DNA from: Microcoleus asticus IPMA8
GTDB taxonomy: Bacteria > Cyanobacteriota > Cyanobacteriia > Cyanobacteriales > Microcoleaceae
Direction of reading: 5' to 3'
DNA length: 35,925 nt
NCBI RefSeq assembly: GCF_013179805.1
Contig: NZ_SRRZ01000073.1
Coordinates: 1-35,925 of the forward strand
The translations under genes and the position numbers were made by a program. The notes beneath the pieces were generated by a model. That model was given only the letters and a program-made list of their open reading frames with translations, was not told the origin of the DNA and ran no database searches. Positions 17,784-25,911 of this stretch are shown here, in pieces (position 1 is the first letter of the stretch; every line of letters begins with the position of its first letter).

Positions 17784-18167
17784 ATGATGAACGCAGTTAT
17801 TGCTACTCTTGGCACTGCTCTTGGACTGAGTTCAATTTTTATCGGTTTGACCCCGGCGGTTCTTGCCCAACAAAGACTGCCACCAGCGCCCCAAAATTCG
17901 GAAACGACTTTATCCGGCGACTCCCTCAGGACTGTGGAGGACAGAACCGTAGACTCGGACTACCAAAACTTGATTGGTGAACCAGAAACGGCGGCTAATT
18001 CTGCTAGAAGGGAAAGCAGCTTGGGCGATACATTTCGCCTCAAAATCGATGGCCCATTGGAATTTATCACTACTCCTTCGGACGCCCAGCGTCAAGGAAA
18101 TCCTTTACCTCCTAAACAAACCGACAGTGGCACAGAAGCGGGAGTTCAGCTTCAGCTAGGACTTTAG
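17784..18167 (+). CDS. Small exported protein of unknown function
   Basis: Not recognised. Read from the ATG at 17784, chosen because GGAGG lies five bases upstream, it has 127 residues. It opens with a clear signal peptide: M-M-N-A-V-I then a hydrophobic core (about 7-26) ending in A-V-L-A-Q-Q, a good signal-peptidase I site (A-L-A-like). The mature part is low in hydrophobic residues, rich in Pro, Gln, Ser and Thr, and ends in G-V-Q-L-Q-L-G-L. The frame is also open upstream to a TTG at 17715, but that would bury the signal peptide. It is probably periplasmic or cell-wall associated. No partner gene is evident. Confidence 0.65.
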   Translation: MMNAVIATLGTALGLSSIFIGLTPAVLAQQRLPPAPQNSETTLSGDSLRTVEDRTVDSDYQNLIGEPETAANSARRESSLGDTFRLKIDGPLEFITTPSDAQRQGNPLPPKQTDSGTEAGVQLQLGL

Positions 18168-18397
18168 CAATTTTAAATTAATTCATTTGAAGCAAGCGAT
18201 CGCGGAACCCAATTTTTGATGGTCGGAACTATTGTGACTGCGATCGCCTTTTTTTATGAGTTTTATCACAAGTTTTGTGCCGTTTCCATCACACCACAGC
18301 GCCGATTCTCAACAGAAAATTAGGACTATTAAACTTCTGATTCAGCCGGCTTAGCTACATATCTTTACAATATCGTATAAAACTGGCGGTGAAGGTG

Positions 18398-18586
18398 ATG
18401 GGAAAGGGTCTACTGCTCGATTATTTGCGGGGGGAGTTGGCGATATCGAATTCTGCGATCGCCGTTGCTCTCCGACACGGTGAACAAGATGCCAGCCAAC
18501 TGCCGATGGTTCTGTGGCAGTACGGGTTAGTTACACTTGAACAGTTAAATCTGATTTTTGATTGGTTGGAAGCTCAGCCGATTTAG
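18398..18586 (+). CDS. DUF2949 protein
   Basis: A 62-residue protein of the cyanobacterial DUF2949 family, recognised by L-A-I-S-N-S-A-I-A-V-A-L-R-H and the near-invariant Q-L-P-M-V-L-W-Q-Y-G-L-V-T-L-E-Q-L. The helices end in I-F-D-W-L-E. Function is unknown; the size and the helical make-up suggest a small adaptor or DNA-binding-like fold. The ATG at 18398 is preceded by GGTGAAGG, so I prefer it over the GTG at 18389. The gene stands alone between spacers. Confidence 0.85.
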   Translation: MGKGLLLDYLRGELAISNSAIAVALRHGEQDASQLPMVLWQYGLVTLEQLNLIFDWLEAQPI

Positions 18587-18744
18587 CAATTTAAAATCCT
18601 GAGTTGAAAAATATGGATATCGGATTGCAGATTTTTGACAAATAAAGCTTGCACAAACGATCGATCGTCGAAAAGTATGGGGTTAAGTCTGGAAGTTGAG
18701 GATCGGTCCGATCTTTTCCTTTTGGATAAAACACAAATATCCAG

Positions 18745-18776
18745 TAGGGACACAGCACTGCTGTGTCCTAATTTTT
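18745..18776 (+). repeat. GGACACAGC hairpin repeat, possible terminator
   Basis: GGACACAGC (18748-18756) pairs with GCTGTGTCC (18760-18768) around a three-base loop, followed by TAATTTTTCTT on the plus strand. The same type of ACACAGCACTGCTGTGT palindrome is a common dispersed repeat in cyanobacterial genomes. It lies 160 bp after the DUF2949 gene and could also end its transcript. Confidence 0.5.
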
Positions 18777-18802
18777 CTTACAGATAGAGGTCAGGGACGG
18801 TA

Positions 18803-18838
18803 TAAAACAAACCCCAGCAACTTTTAGGCTGCCGGGGC
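18803..18838 (-). terminator. Intrinsic terminator after tRNA-Met
   Basis: On the minus strand a 10-11 bp stem (GCCCCGGCAGC against GTTGCTGGGGT, with two G-T pairs) is followed by TTTGTTTTA. It begins about 16 bases after the CCA end of the tRNA gene. Confidence 0.75.
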
Positions 18839-18853
18839 TTGTCTTATTTAATT

Positions 18854-18930
<77 letters not shown>

Positions 18931-18976
18931 TCGCTTTGTCTGTCTTTCTAATATAAACATATCTTTCTGAAAATAG

Positions 18977-19020
18977 CAACCCCACAATCAAAAAAACTTT
19001 TGAGATTGTGGGAGGGGTTG
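18977..19020 (-). terminator. Terminator of the asparaginase gene
   Basis: On the minus strand CCCACAATC pairs with GATTGTGGG around a loop with a T-run, and the flanks (CAACC / GGTTG) extend the stem past a small bulge. It lies 29 bases after the asparaginase stop and is followed by CTATTTTC. Confidence 0.7.
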
Positions 19021-19048
19021 CTGAAATCGGCTCAGAGTCTCGATCGCA

Positions 19049-20002
19049 CTAAAGCATCGAAACTTCCCCGATTACCTCCAAGCGCTTGAAGTCGCTGAGA
19101 GTGAGGTAAGTCTCCGAAAGAGTTTCGGCGATCGTCGGAGTAATCCACCCCAACTGCTTGAGCAAGTGAATCGCCACAGCAAATTGAGCGCGCTTTCCCC
19201 CATCCGTCACCTTAATTGCCAAGCCCATGCCTTCGCCAACGCGGCCAATACACTGCACCCCTTCGGCGCCGGACTTGCTCACCAATTCCCCTTGAGTCAA
19301 GCGCATCAGTTCCGTATCAAATTTGCCCTCACCCGCAACCATCATCGGGTGATGAGTCATAGCGCGGACAATCCGCTCCATATCCACATTGTTGCCGGAG
19401 GCTAACTGAGCGTACAAAGACGCCATTTGCCCCAACTGCAACAGATAGGTAGGAGCGCCGCAGTCGTCGCGAGCGCTGATAAACTCTTCGGCAGGCATTG
19501 CCAGCAAGTCAGCCACTTTGCCCAAAATAAGCTGCTGGACGGGATGTTTGCGGCGCAAATAAGTTTCCATAGGCCAGTGCAGTTGCTGACAGACAGCCAG
19601 CATTCCGGCGTGTTTGCCGGAGCAGTTGTATTGCAGGGCGCTCTTTTTGCCTTCGGGAATGGGGCATTGAAGTTTAGAGGGGTCAATGTCGCAGCGCCAC
19701 AGGACGTTAAATACCTGGCGCGATTGCTCGATCGTACCTTGATGGGAACTGCAAATAATCGCTAAATCTCGATCGGTCAATTCGTAGCGTTCTAAAGTGC
19801 CAGTCGCCGTCACCGCCAAAGCTTGAAAAGGCTTGAGTGAAGAACGGACAAATGAGGCCGTTTCCGAGTTACCAGCAACGGACAGAACGCGCCCGCGGTT
19901 GTCGCAGACAGCGGCCTGGGCGCGGTGCCTCGATTCCACAATACCTTCGCGCAGCAGTGTGACTTCAAGTTCGGGAGCTTGGGTTCGTTTTCCCCTTGTC
20001 AT
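19049..20002 (-). CDS. Asparaginase (PF06089 family)
   Basis: A 317-residue enzyme of the asparaginase_II (PF06089) family, predicted to hydrolyse L-asparagine to aspartate and ammonia in the cytosol. Recognisable blocks: L-R-E-G-I-V-E-S-R-H-R near the N terminus, S-S-H-Q-G-T at about residues 89-94, N-C-S-G-K-H-A-G-M at about 129-137, D-D-C-G-A-P-T near 179-185, and M-T-H-H-P-M-M-V-A-G-E-G-K-F-D around 214-228. No signal peptide is seen. It is read in the same direction as yqeK-rsfS-CGLD27 but is separated from CGLD27 by 180 bp that includes a heptamer repeat, so it probably has its own promoter. Nitrogen salvage is the likely role. Confidence 0.92.
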   Translation of the reverse strand: MTRGKRTQAPELEVTLLREGIVESRHRAQAAVCDNRGRVLSVAGNSETASFVRSSLKPFQALAVTATGTLERYELTDRDLAIICSSHQGTIEQSRQVFNVLWRCDIDPSKLQCPIPEGKKSALQYNCSGKHAGMLAVCQQLHWPMETYLRRKHPVQQLILGKVADLLAMPAEEFISARDDCGAPTYLLQLGQMASLYAQLASGNNVDMERIVRAMTHHPMMVAGEGKFDTELMRLTQGELVSKSGAEGVQCIGRVGEGMGLAIKVTDGGKRAQFAVAIHLLKQLGWITPTIAETLSETYLTLSDFKRLEVIGEVSML

Positions 20003-20007
20003 ATCAA

Positions 20008-20035
20008 TTTTAGATTTTAGATTTTAGATTTTAGA
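20008..20035. repeat. Heptamer tandem repeat TTTTAGA x4
   Basis: Four perfect copies of TTTTAGA immediately upstream of the asparaginase start codon. Heptameric short tandem repeats are typical of filamentous cyanobacterial genomes. The copy number may vary, and the array sits where it could affect the 5' leader. A related GATTTCAGATTTTAGATT occurs near 34904. Confidence 0.85.
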
Positions 20036-20182
20036 TTGGGGTTCAGGAAGTTATGAGTTGCGAGCTGCCAGTTAAGAGTTATAAAGTTAATCTTTCTGCG
20101 ATCGTTTCTGACTCATGCACTCCGTGTGCGTTGTTGGCTGTGGGCGGCAATCTCAAAACTCAAAACTCCCTTCCATTCCCGA

Positions 20183-20698
20183 TTACAAACAACTCCAAGT
20201 TAGTCCCCCGGCAACCAGCAATACTGTCAAACCATAAAATGTCTGTCGCAGACGCCTGAGAATTGGTTCTAGTTGGTAGTTGACAATCAACTGGTCTTGA
20301 AGCAAAACTTCGGGAGTTTTAGGCCAAGATTGACAATCGTACCAGCCAGACTCTTCGTAGACGACCGTGGGATTTGAAAGGCGCGATCGCACGTAGAACC
20401 AACCCAAGTAGAGCCGCAGCAAAGCTAATCCTAGAATAAAACCGGCACCTGCGGCACCGCTGAGGACAAACTGAGCTGGATACTTGACAGGAGCAAAGCT
20501 AGAAGCAGCTATCGGCACCGATACCAAGCAACTCCAAGCCCAGACCCAAGCTAGTTTTGCCAGGTATCCGGGCCAATTGAGTGTTACCCAGCTAAAAAAC
20601 CAGGATTCTTTAAGTTCTTGGTATTCATTGATCGGTCGCTGTTCTTGCGGAACGGGACAAATAGAAGCAGAAACGTTTTTCACATTAGCCATCCTCAC
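20183..20698 (-). CDS. CGLD27 family (DUF1230) membrane protein
   Basis: A 171-residue protein of the CGLD27 family, conserved in cyanobacteria, green algae, plants and diatoms. Diagnostic features are the N-terminal C-P-V-P-Q-E-Q-R-P-I-N-E-Y-Q-E-L, S-W-F-F-S-W, two hydrophobic helices at about 44-66 and 74-95, then the soluble Y-E-E-S-G-W-Y-D-C-Q-x-W-P-K-T-P segment and a final hydrophobic helix. It is predicted to be a thylakoid or plasma membrane protein; in plants the homologue has been linked to iron/chloroplast function, but its biochemical role is not established. Its start overlaps the stop of rsfS by four bases (20695-20698), so the two genes are translationally coupled. Confidence 0.9.
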   Translation of the reverse strand: MRMANVKNVSASICPVPQEQRPINEYQELKESWFFSWVTLNWPGYLAKLAWVWAWSCLVSVPIAASSFAPVKYPAQFVLSGAAGAGFILGLALLRLYLGWFYVRSRLSNPTVVYEESGWYDCQSWPKTPEVLLQDQLIVNYQLEPILRRLRQTFYGLTVLLVAGGLTWSCL

Positions 20699-21114
20699 GG
20701 CGCGGGGGAAAAGTCAATGCGTTCGGCGTGTCCCCAGAACGCTTCTAAATTGTAGAACTCCCGCTCTTGAGGCTTCAAAATGTGAACGATCGCGTCGCCG
20801 TAGTCCATGACGACCCAACTAGCGTCTGATAGGCCTTGTGTACGAAGTGGCAAGCGTTGCCACTCTTCTTCCACTTGGTCTGCTATTGCTTGGGAGATGG
20901 CTCGTACTTGGACGTTGGAAAATCCGGTGACGATCGCAAAGTAGTCTGCCAAGTAGCATACTTCTGACACCCGGAGCAATACAATGTCTACTGCTTTACG
21001 GTCATCGGCTGCTTGAGCAACAGTCATGATCAGGCCGCGGGCTTCGTCTGAGGAGGTGCCGTCCGTTGCTGTAGACTGGGCCCTGGAATATTCGAGTTGG
21101 GTTAGATCTGACAT
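20695..21114 (-). CDS. rsfS: Ribosomal silencing factor RsfS
   Basis: A 139-residue RsfS/Iojap protein. It binds ribosomal protein uL14 on the large subunit and blocks subunit joining, which damps translation in starvation. The motif chain A-A-D-D-R-K-A-V-D-I-V, L-A-D-Y-F-A-I-V-T-G, then W-V-V-M-D-Y-G-D-A-I-V-H-I and the F-Y-N-L-E-x-F-W-G end is intact. The first 20-25 residues are an unconserved extension; an internal start is possible but no better ribosome-binding site was found. It lies 138 bp after yqeK and overlaps CGLD27, the usual order in cyanobacteria and a yqeK-rsfS pair also known in Firmicutes. Confidence 0.95.
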   Translation of the reverse strand: MSDLTQLEYSRAQSTATDGTSSDEARGLIMTVAQAADDRKAVDIVLLRVSEVCYLADYFAIVTGFSNVQVRAISQAIADQVEEEWQRLPLRTQGLSDASWVVMDYGDAIVHILKPQEREFYNLEAFWGHAERIDFSPAP

Positions 21115-21252
21115 TAAGTGTTTAAGTTCCTAATTGATACGGTAAGGGGGAATCGGTGCGCTACTAGCGATGGGTTGTTGGCAGTTTGAGACGAGAAATA
21201 GGAGTTAGGTTGAAGCCAAAAGTAAGAACAGGATTTCTGGTAAATTTTACTT

Positions 21253-21885
21253 TTAACTTGTGATTTGTTCGATCGACTTCTCCGTCGAATTTCCTGTTTC
21301 CGGCGATCGAGCCATTTGCAGCGCCCAATTGCGCGTAAGTACGGTGCGGGGGTGGATGTAGCAGCGAGTTTCTAGCAAATATTTAAGAGAATAATCGCTA
21401 GTTTGCCACACGGCTGCATAAAGATTTTGCAAGCTTGCCTCGCGCAGTGCTTCTAGTTCGGCTGTGTTGCCGCGGCTCGGCTCTATAGTGTCTGCTATGA
21501 ATACGGTACAACTGAGCTGGCTCATGTTTGGTCTGCCGAGGGTGTGATTGGCGATTGCGTCCAAAATTTCTCGATCGACCACCCCGAATTCGTCTCTGGC
21601 GACGATCGCGCTCCCGTCTGCGTGCAGCAAATGCGGGTGTGCTTCCAACACTGAGTCTAACTCTAAACCTTCCGCCCTTGCCATTTGCAGCAGCAGTTGA
21701 GGTTTGAAGTATTTTGCCAAATCGTGCAACAAACCGGCCGATCGGGCTTTTGCTTCGTCGAGGCCGTAATGGCGAGCCAAGTCACCTGCTACCTGTTCGA
21801 CTCCGAGGATGTGTTTAATGCGGGCAGCAGGAACGCGCTCAGAGAGCCAAGCTAGGACATTTTCGCGCGCGGGTGCAAGTGTCAA
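21253..21885 (-). CDS. yqeK: YqeK family HD-domain Ap4A hydrolase
   Basis: A 210-residue HD-superfamily phosphohydrolase. YqeK proteins cleave diadenosine tetraphosphate symmetrically to two ADP and so control an alarmone. Metal-binding signatures are H-I-L-G-V-E-Q-V-A near residue 25, G-L-L-H-D-L-A-K at about 51-58, H-x-x-L-L-H-A-D-G-S near 84-92, and the A-N-H-T-L-G-R and F-I-A-D-T-I-E-P-S-R segments, all intact. It starts with TTG at 21885; a GGAG ribosome-binding site six bases upstream supports this rare start. It is followed by rsfS and CGLD27, and the spacing suggests one transcription unit. Confidence 0.93.
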   Translation of the reverse strand: MTLAPARENVLAWLSERVPAARIKHILGVEQVAGDLARHYGLDEAKARSAGLLHDLAKYFKPQLLLQMARAEGLELDSVLEAHPHLLHADGSAIVARDEFGVVDREILDAIANHTLGRPNMSQLSCTVFIADTIEPSRGNTAELEALREASLQNLYAAVWQTSDYSLKYLLETRCYIHPRTVLTRNWALQMARSPETGNSTEKSIEQITS

Positions 21886-22104
21886 ATATTAACTCCAAAA
21901 TTGTATAGTTTATTTTATTTTAGCGTTTTCTTCTCATTGTCTGGGTTATATCCAAGTCTCGATCCCCCTCGTGTCCCCCAAAACATCGGGCGACGAAACA
22001 ATTCTCTTATCCCCGTCTTATTAAAGGGTGCTAGGGGAGATCCGGGGAAAGAAAACACGCCCTAGTCTATCTTTTAGAGACATTTTATTTTTTGGATATG
22101 TCTG

Positions 22105-22466
22105 ATGGATTGGCTGTTTTTGGTAATTATTTCATTTGTTCTACTTTTAGTCAGTGCCATCAAAGGTTTTTTTTAGTTGCTCCACTTCTGGCTTCGATGG
22201 TAATTTTGATTGCCATTTTGTTGAGAAGGGGATTTACGCTAAAAAGCTTAACCGAAATGGCTGTTGTTGGCAGTCAAAAATCTTTTTCTGTTATCGCTAT
22301 TTTACTTTTAATTGGTGCAGTAATAGCTGCCTTGATGGCTGCTATTACTGTTCCGGTTCTGCTAGATTGGGCAATTAAATCGATCGACGCTCACTATTTT
22401 ATTTTTGAGGCGTTTATCTTAACGAGCGTTATTTCTGTACTGCTCTGAACATCTTTTGGCACTGTA
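22105..22466 (+). pseudogene. Remnant of an NhaC-type Na+/H+ antiporter gene
   Basis: A truncated and disabled membrane-transporter gene. From ATG 22105 one frame gives M-D-W-L-F-L-V-I-I-S then a hydrophobic helix up to A-I-K-G-F-F and a TAG. At the run of eight T (about 22167-22174) the reading continues in another frame as F-L-V-A-P-L-L-A-S, then L-T-E-M-A-V-V-G-S, and the helices I-L-L-L-I-G-A-V-I-A-A-L and P-V-L-L-D-W-A. It then hits TGA at 22446 exactly where the NhaC family has the Gly of L-G-T-S-F-G-T; the codons after the stop still read T-S-F-G-T-V. The rest of the roughly 450-residue transporter is missing, with the next gene 28 bp further on. NhaC identity rests on my recall of the family pattern. 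Confidence 0.7.
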
Positions 22467-22493
22467 CAGCACGCGCGGTTTCAAGCGCCGATC

Positions 22494-23762
22494 TTATTTG
22501 GGCAGCGGTGCCAATACTTTCTCACCATGACTCGCTGCAACGGCGGCAAATAAAGCTTCATAATGATTCAAAGCTTCCTCAAATCCGTAATTCTCCACAG
22601 CATAATTTCTGCCTTGCTCGCCCAACGCATCCACCCGATCGGGATTTAAGTACAAATCTTCAACTGCATCTGCCAAAGCCTGCGAATCTTCCGGCGCTAC
22701 CACCACCCCGCCACCGCTTTGCTGCACTGCTTTCTGGGCCGTACCAGTTTCAGGAACCGACGCCAAAATTGCCCTGCCGCTGGCGAGAATTACTTGAATT
22801 TTTGAAGGCATATTGAAGTTAGTAACGCGGCGCTTTTGTACGACTAAACTAACATCAGCAGCAGCTAACAATTCGGGCAATTTTTCTCGCGGTTCAAATG
22901 GCAGCAACATTACATTATTAGCTTTGTAAGTTTCGCAATCTTTTTGCAAGCGCGCCAAGGCTGTTGATTCCCCCACAATTACAAAAGCGATTTCGGTTAT
23001 GTGTTTCAAACGAGCCGCTGCTTGGACAACTGTTTGCAAGCCTTGAGTTAGGGCAATATTGCCAGCATAGAGAACGACAAATTTGCCCTTGAGTTTGTGG
23101 GTTTCTCGAAATGAGTTATTTTCCTTGGGTAAGGGGCGAATGAAATTGACATCAACCCAATTGGGAACGCAAACTATTTTTTCCGGGGGTACTCCTTGAG
23201 AGTGCAATTTGTTGACAAAACCGCTGTCGATGACGCTGACTTGGCTGGCTGTGCAGTAGGCCAATTTTTCTAAGGCGTCAGCAATGCGAACTAGCAGTCC
23301 GTTTTTTTTGACCAAGCCGACGCGCACGGCTGCTTCTGAGACGATATCCTGAACGTTGAGGACGATCGGGCAAGCGCGAATCCAGCCGTAAAACGCGACT
23401 GGGACGCAAATCGGTAAAGGGGGCATGGTCGAGAAAATCACGTCGGGACGCCAGCCTCTGAAGGCTTGGACGGCGCTGGAGGCGACAAAACTGCCGTCTA
23501 GCAGGAGTCGGTCTAGCAATGTAGGATGGGGGCCGTTGACGCGCAGGTAGCTGCGCTGAATTGTGACCCCGTTGTGTTCTTCCGTGAGGTAAAATTTGCC
23601 CTGATATTGGGGATAAATCCGGCGCTGGGGATAGTTGGGCATTCCTGTGACGACTCGGACTTCGTGGCCGCGCTTGACTAGACCTTGCGCTAGTTCTGTC
23701 ATCAGGGGGGCAATGCCGATCGGCTCTGGATAGTAGTTATAGGAATAAATTAGAATACGCAT
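22494..23762 (-). CDS. Family 4 glycosyltransferase (WcaI-like)
   Basis: A 422-residue GT4 (GT-B fold) glycosyltransferase resembling colanic-acid WcaI-type enzymes. It starts with M-R-I-L-I-Y-S-Y-N-Y-Y-P-E-P-I-G, the typical first strand and acceptor loop, followed by E-L-A-Q-G-L-V-K-R-G-H-E-V; the donor half has V-V-L-Y-A-G-N-I-A-L-T-Q-G-L and P-S-K-I-Q-V-I-L-A-S-G-R-A. It should transfer a sugar from a nucleotide donor onto a lipid-linked polysaccharide intermediate at the cytoplasmic membrane. The open frame extends 41 codons further upstream, but that part is not family-like and overlaps a terminator-like hairpin region, so I use the ATG at 23762; no clear ribosome-binding site is seen. 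It lies downstream of the RsbW-like kinase and the STAS-phosphoglycosyl transferase on the same strand. Confidence 0.9.
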   Translation of the reverse strand: MRILIYSYNYYPEPIGIAPLMTELAQGLVKRGHEVRVVTGMPNYPQRRIYPQYQGKFYLTEEHNGVTIQRSYLRVNGPHPTLLDRLLLDGSFVASSAVQAFRGWRPDVIFSTMPPLPICVPVAFYGWIRACPIVLNVQDIVSEAAVRVGLVKKNGLLVRIADALEKLAYCTASQVSVIDSGFVNKLHSQGVPPEKIVCVPNWVDVNFIRPLPKENNSFRETHKLKGKFVVLYAGNIALTQGLQTVVQAAARLKHITEIAFVIVGESTALARLQKDCETYKANNVMLLPFEPREKLPELLAAADVSLVVQKRRVTNFNMPSKIQVILASGRAILASVPETGTAQKAVQQSGGGVVVAPEDSQALADAVEDLYLNPDRVDALGEQGRNYAVENYGFEEALNHYEALFAAVAASHGEKVLAPLPK

Positions 23763-23890
23763 AATATTTAGTTTGAAGCAAATTGTCCTGCTGTCGCGTG
23801 CATCGAGCCTGCACCCGGTGAATTGCAGAGGATGTGGTTGGGTTCCCGGTAGCACAACAGGGGGCGACGTTAGGATCTCTTCCACCTGAG

Positions 23891-23916
23891 CGAAAGAAGC
23901 CGCCCTGACCGGGCGG
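23891..23916 (-). terminator. Possible terminator between kinase and glycosyltransferase
   Basis: On the minus strand CCGCCC pairs with GGGCGG around a five-base loop and is followed by CTTCTTTC. It starts 12 bases after the stop of the RsbW-like gene. The T-tract is weak, so it may only reduce read-through into the glycosyltransferase gene. Confidence 0.45.
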
Positions 23917-23927
23917 GTATCGCGCCA

Positions 23928-24365
23928 TCAAGTAATATTTTTGCGCATTACCAGGCAGTTGCGGCGATCGTCGGTACGGATATACCGAAGCTCGTCTGTG
24001 AGCTTGTACATGAACACCAGTCCCCTTTCTCCTTCTCTGTCCAAGGGATCGCGCTGCTCTTGCATGATCGAGTGCAGCTTTGCTTCTAAGTTGAAGGGTT
24101 GACCCCTGTCCCAAATCCTAATTTCTAAGTAATCGGCAAACACTTTTACCTCAATGTCTATGGGCGTCGCGGGGGGCAAGTTCTGGTGAGCGTGGCGGAC
24201 AGCGTTTGTAAAGCCTTCGTTGATTATCAGCCGGCACTGCCACCAGAAATCCGCTGGTATCATGGGCAAAACGATATTCTCCAACCATTCCAAAACGGAT
24301 GTTAAAGCCTTCAGGTCTGTTTCAACCTGAAGCTGCGACTCGGCCTTTGGTTGCTTGTCTTTCAT
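23928..24365 (-). CDS. RsbW/SpoIIAB-like anti-sigma serine kinase
   Basis: A 145-residue single-domain GHKL ATPase of the anti-sigma factor kinase type. The N-box reads I-I-N-E-G-F-T-N-A-V-R-H-A-H with Glu50 and Asn54; the G1 box I-W-D-R-G-Q-P-F-N holds Asp86, Gly88 and Pro90; a G-E-R-G-L-V-F-M segment (112-119) is the G2 box. Such kinases phosphorylate a Ser on STAS-domain antagonists and can bind sigma factors. The ATG at 24365 is chosen because GGGGGAAG lies just upstream; 23 more codons are open but low-complexity. The next gene upstream on this strand encodes a STAS domain fused to a sugar transferase, which makes that protein the natural substrate. No sigma factor gene is adjacent. Confidence 0.87.
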   Translation of the reverse strand: MKDKQPKAESQLQVETDLKALTSVLEWLENIVLPMIPADFWWQCRLIINEGFTNAVRHAHQNLPPATPIDIEVKVFADYLEIRIWDRGQPFNLEAKLHSIMQEQRDPLDREGERGLVFMYKLTDELRYIRTDDRRNCLVMRKNIT

Positions 24366-24912
24366 CTTTCTTCCCCCTGGTCGGCCCCCACCACCGCTGT
24401 ACTCAGCGCCGGAGGGAGAGGAAAAGGAGGGCAAGGTCTTGGCAACATATTAGTTAAGTCAAGCTTGAGTTGAAGAAGCCCGTTTTGCCTCAAGGTGAGC
24501 ATTCCTTTCGCACCATTTACTCGCACAGCAAATGAGAGACTTCCGATACTGTAACCCGCCTCGGTAGGGCGTTTAAATAGGGAAAATTCCCGAGTCAGCT
24601 TGCGAGGCAGTGATTTGAGCTTGAACCGTGTTAGCAGTCGGTACTTTTCTAAACACAGGTGAGTTCTTCTCGTGCTCGAAAATCATGCTGGGATCGTTCG
24701 AGTAGAACCTCGAAGTCGCAAATTGCTAATTATTAATGCTCTGATTGCAGAGCTGGCAACTAGCTGCGCATTTTCTGGGCGTGTGAATTTTAACACTTAA
24801 TGCTAACGTAGCTATCGCTAGCGATCGTCTGCTTGACTAAGTATCAAGTTCGAGTTCCCGCCGCCCGTCCCCAACAGCACCTGAAAGTTCAGGGGTGGGT
24901 TGTTGAGGGTTC
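24366..24912. other. Spacer within the polysaccharide group
   Basis: A 547-bp stretch with no convincing frame. It holds a CCTGAA-AG-TTCAGG hairpin at about 24879-24892 just after the STAS-sugar transferase stop and a GCTATCGCTAGCGATCG near-palindrome around 24811-24827. Its length suggests that the RsbW-like gene has its own promoter. Confidence 0.45.
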
Positions 24913-25911
24913 CTAGACAGCGCCGCTATTTTTGTTAAACAGGACTGTTACAGTTTTAACAATTAGTTTGAGGTCATACACCAGGCTCCAGTTTTGTTGG
25001 TATTTTAAGTCTAAACGGATGACATCTTCAAAATCGCGGACTTGAGAGCGACCGTTGACTTGCCATTCCCCGGTCATCCCGGGTTTGACATCCAAACGCT
25101 GCCACTGAGGGACTTCGTAGCGCTCAACTTCGTCTGGGGTAGGCGGTCTAGTGCCGACTAGACTCATTTCTCCTTTGAGCACGTTCCAAAACTGCGGCAG
25201 TTCGTCGAGACTGGTTTTGCGCAAGATGCGCCCGACTTTGGTAATCCGCGGGTCGTTGTCATTTTTGAAAAATGCGCCAGAAGCTTGGTTTTTGATTTGG
25301 TCTTTCATCGCTTCGGCGTTGGTACACATCGATCGAAATTTCCAAATCCGAAATTGTTTGCCCATCCAGCCGCAGCGGGTTTGAGCAAAAAATATCGGGC
25401 CTGGATCGTTGATCGTGATGGCTGCAGCTATGGGTACGAGTAAAATTCCTGTAATCATCAAACCAACTATTGCCCCAACGACATCTATCAGCCGCTTCAC
25501 CCACGATTGCACTGAGGGGTGGGTCATCGGTAGGTGATTGTCCGAGGGGTTTGTCTCTGTGGGAGTTGAGGTTGCAGAGGGTTGCTCGATAGTCAGCACT
25601 TGATCTAGGCTGGTGAGAGCAAATACTGCCATCACCTGCGGCTTGAGGCTTCGGAGCACCAAGTCGCTGCCGCGCTGTTTGGCAAATTTCAAGTTGCTGA
25701 CTAAAGCACCGATTCCGCTACTGTCGATGAATGTGGTCTGACTGAAGTCTAGGACGATTTTGCTGGGAACGGTGTTTCCAGAGAAAAGTTGCTGGCAGGT
25801 TGTCTTGAAGTTTACCGCTTCAAGTACGCTCAAGCGCACGGGTATGTGAACTGAGGGAGTCTCGTCCAAGTACGTAACCCGAAAATCTGCCTCTGGGGTT
25901 TGGCTGACCAT
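24913..25911 (-). CDS. STAS domain fused to a phosphoglycosyl transferase
   Basis: A 332-residue fusion. Residues about 10-112 are a STAS anti-sigma-antagonist domain with V-L-D-F-S-Q-T-T-F-I-D-S-S-G-I-G-A-L; Ser64 of D-S-S-G is at the position phosphorylated in SpoIIAA and RsbV. A Thr/Pro/Ser linker (113-134) follows. Residues about 136-332 are a bacterial sugar transferase of the WbaP/PglC superfamily: a re-entrant membrane helix at 143-165, D-P-G-P at 169-172, K-F-R-S-M at 191-195, the catalytic Asp236-Glu237 in S-L-D-E-L-P-Q, and S-L-V-G-T-R-P. Such enzymes load the first phospho-sugar onto undecaprenyl phosphate to begin exopolysaccharide synthesis. The STAS fusion next to an RsbW-like kinase suggests phospho-control of this first step. 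All key residues are intact in both domains. Confidence 0.92.
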   Translation of the reverse strand: MVSQTPEADFRVTYLDETPSVHIPVRLSVLEAVNFKTTCQQLFSGNTVPSKIVLDFSQTTFIDSSGIGALVSNLKFAKQRGSDLVLRSLKPQVMAVFALTSLDQVLTIEQPSATSTPTETNPSDNHLPMTHPSVQSWVKRLIDVVGAIVGLMITGILLVPIAAAITINDPGPIFFAQTRCGWMGKQFRIWKFRSMCTNAEAMKDQIKNQASGAFFKNDNDPRITKVGRILRKTSLDELPQFWNVLKGEMSLVGTRPPTPDEVERYEVPQWQRLDVKPGMTGEWQVNGRSQVRDFEDVIRLDLKYQQNWSLVYDLKLIVKTVTVLFNKNSGAV

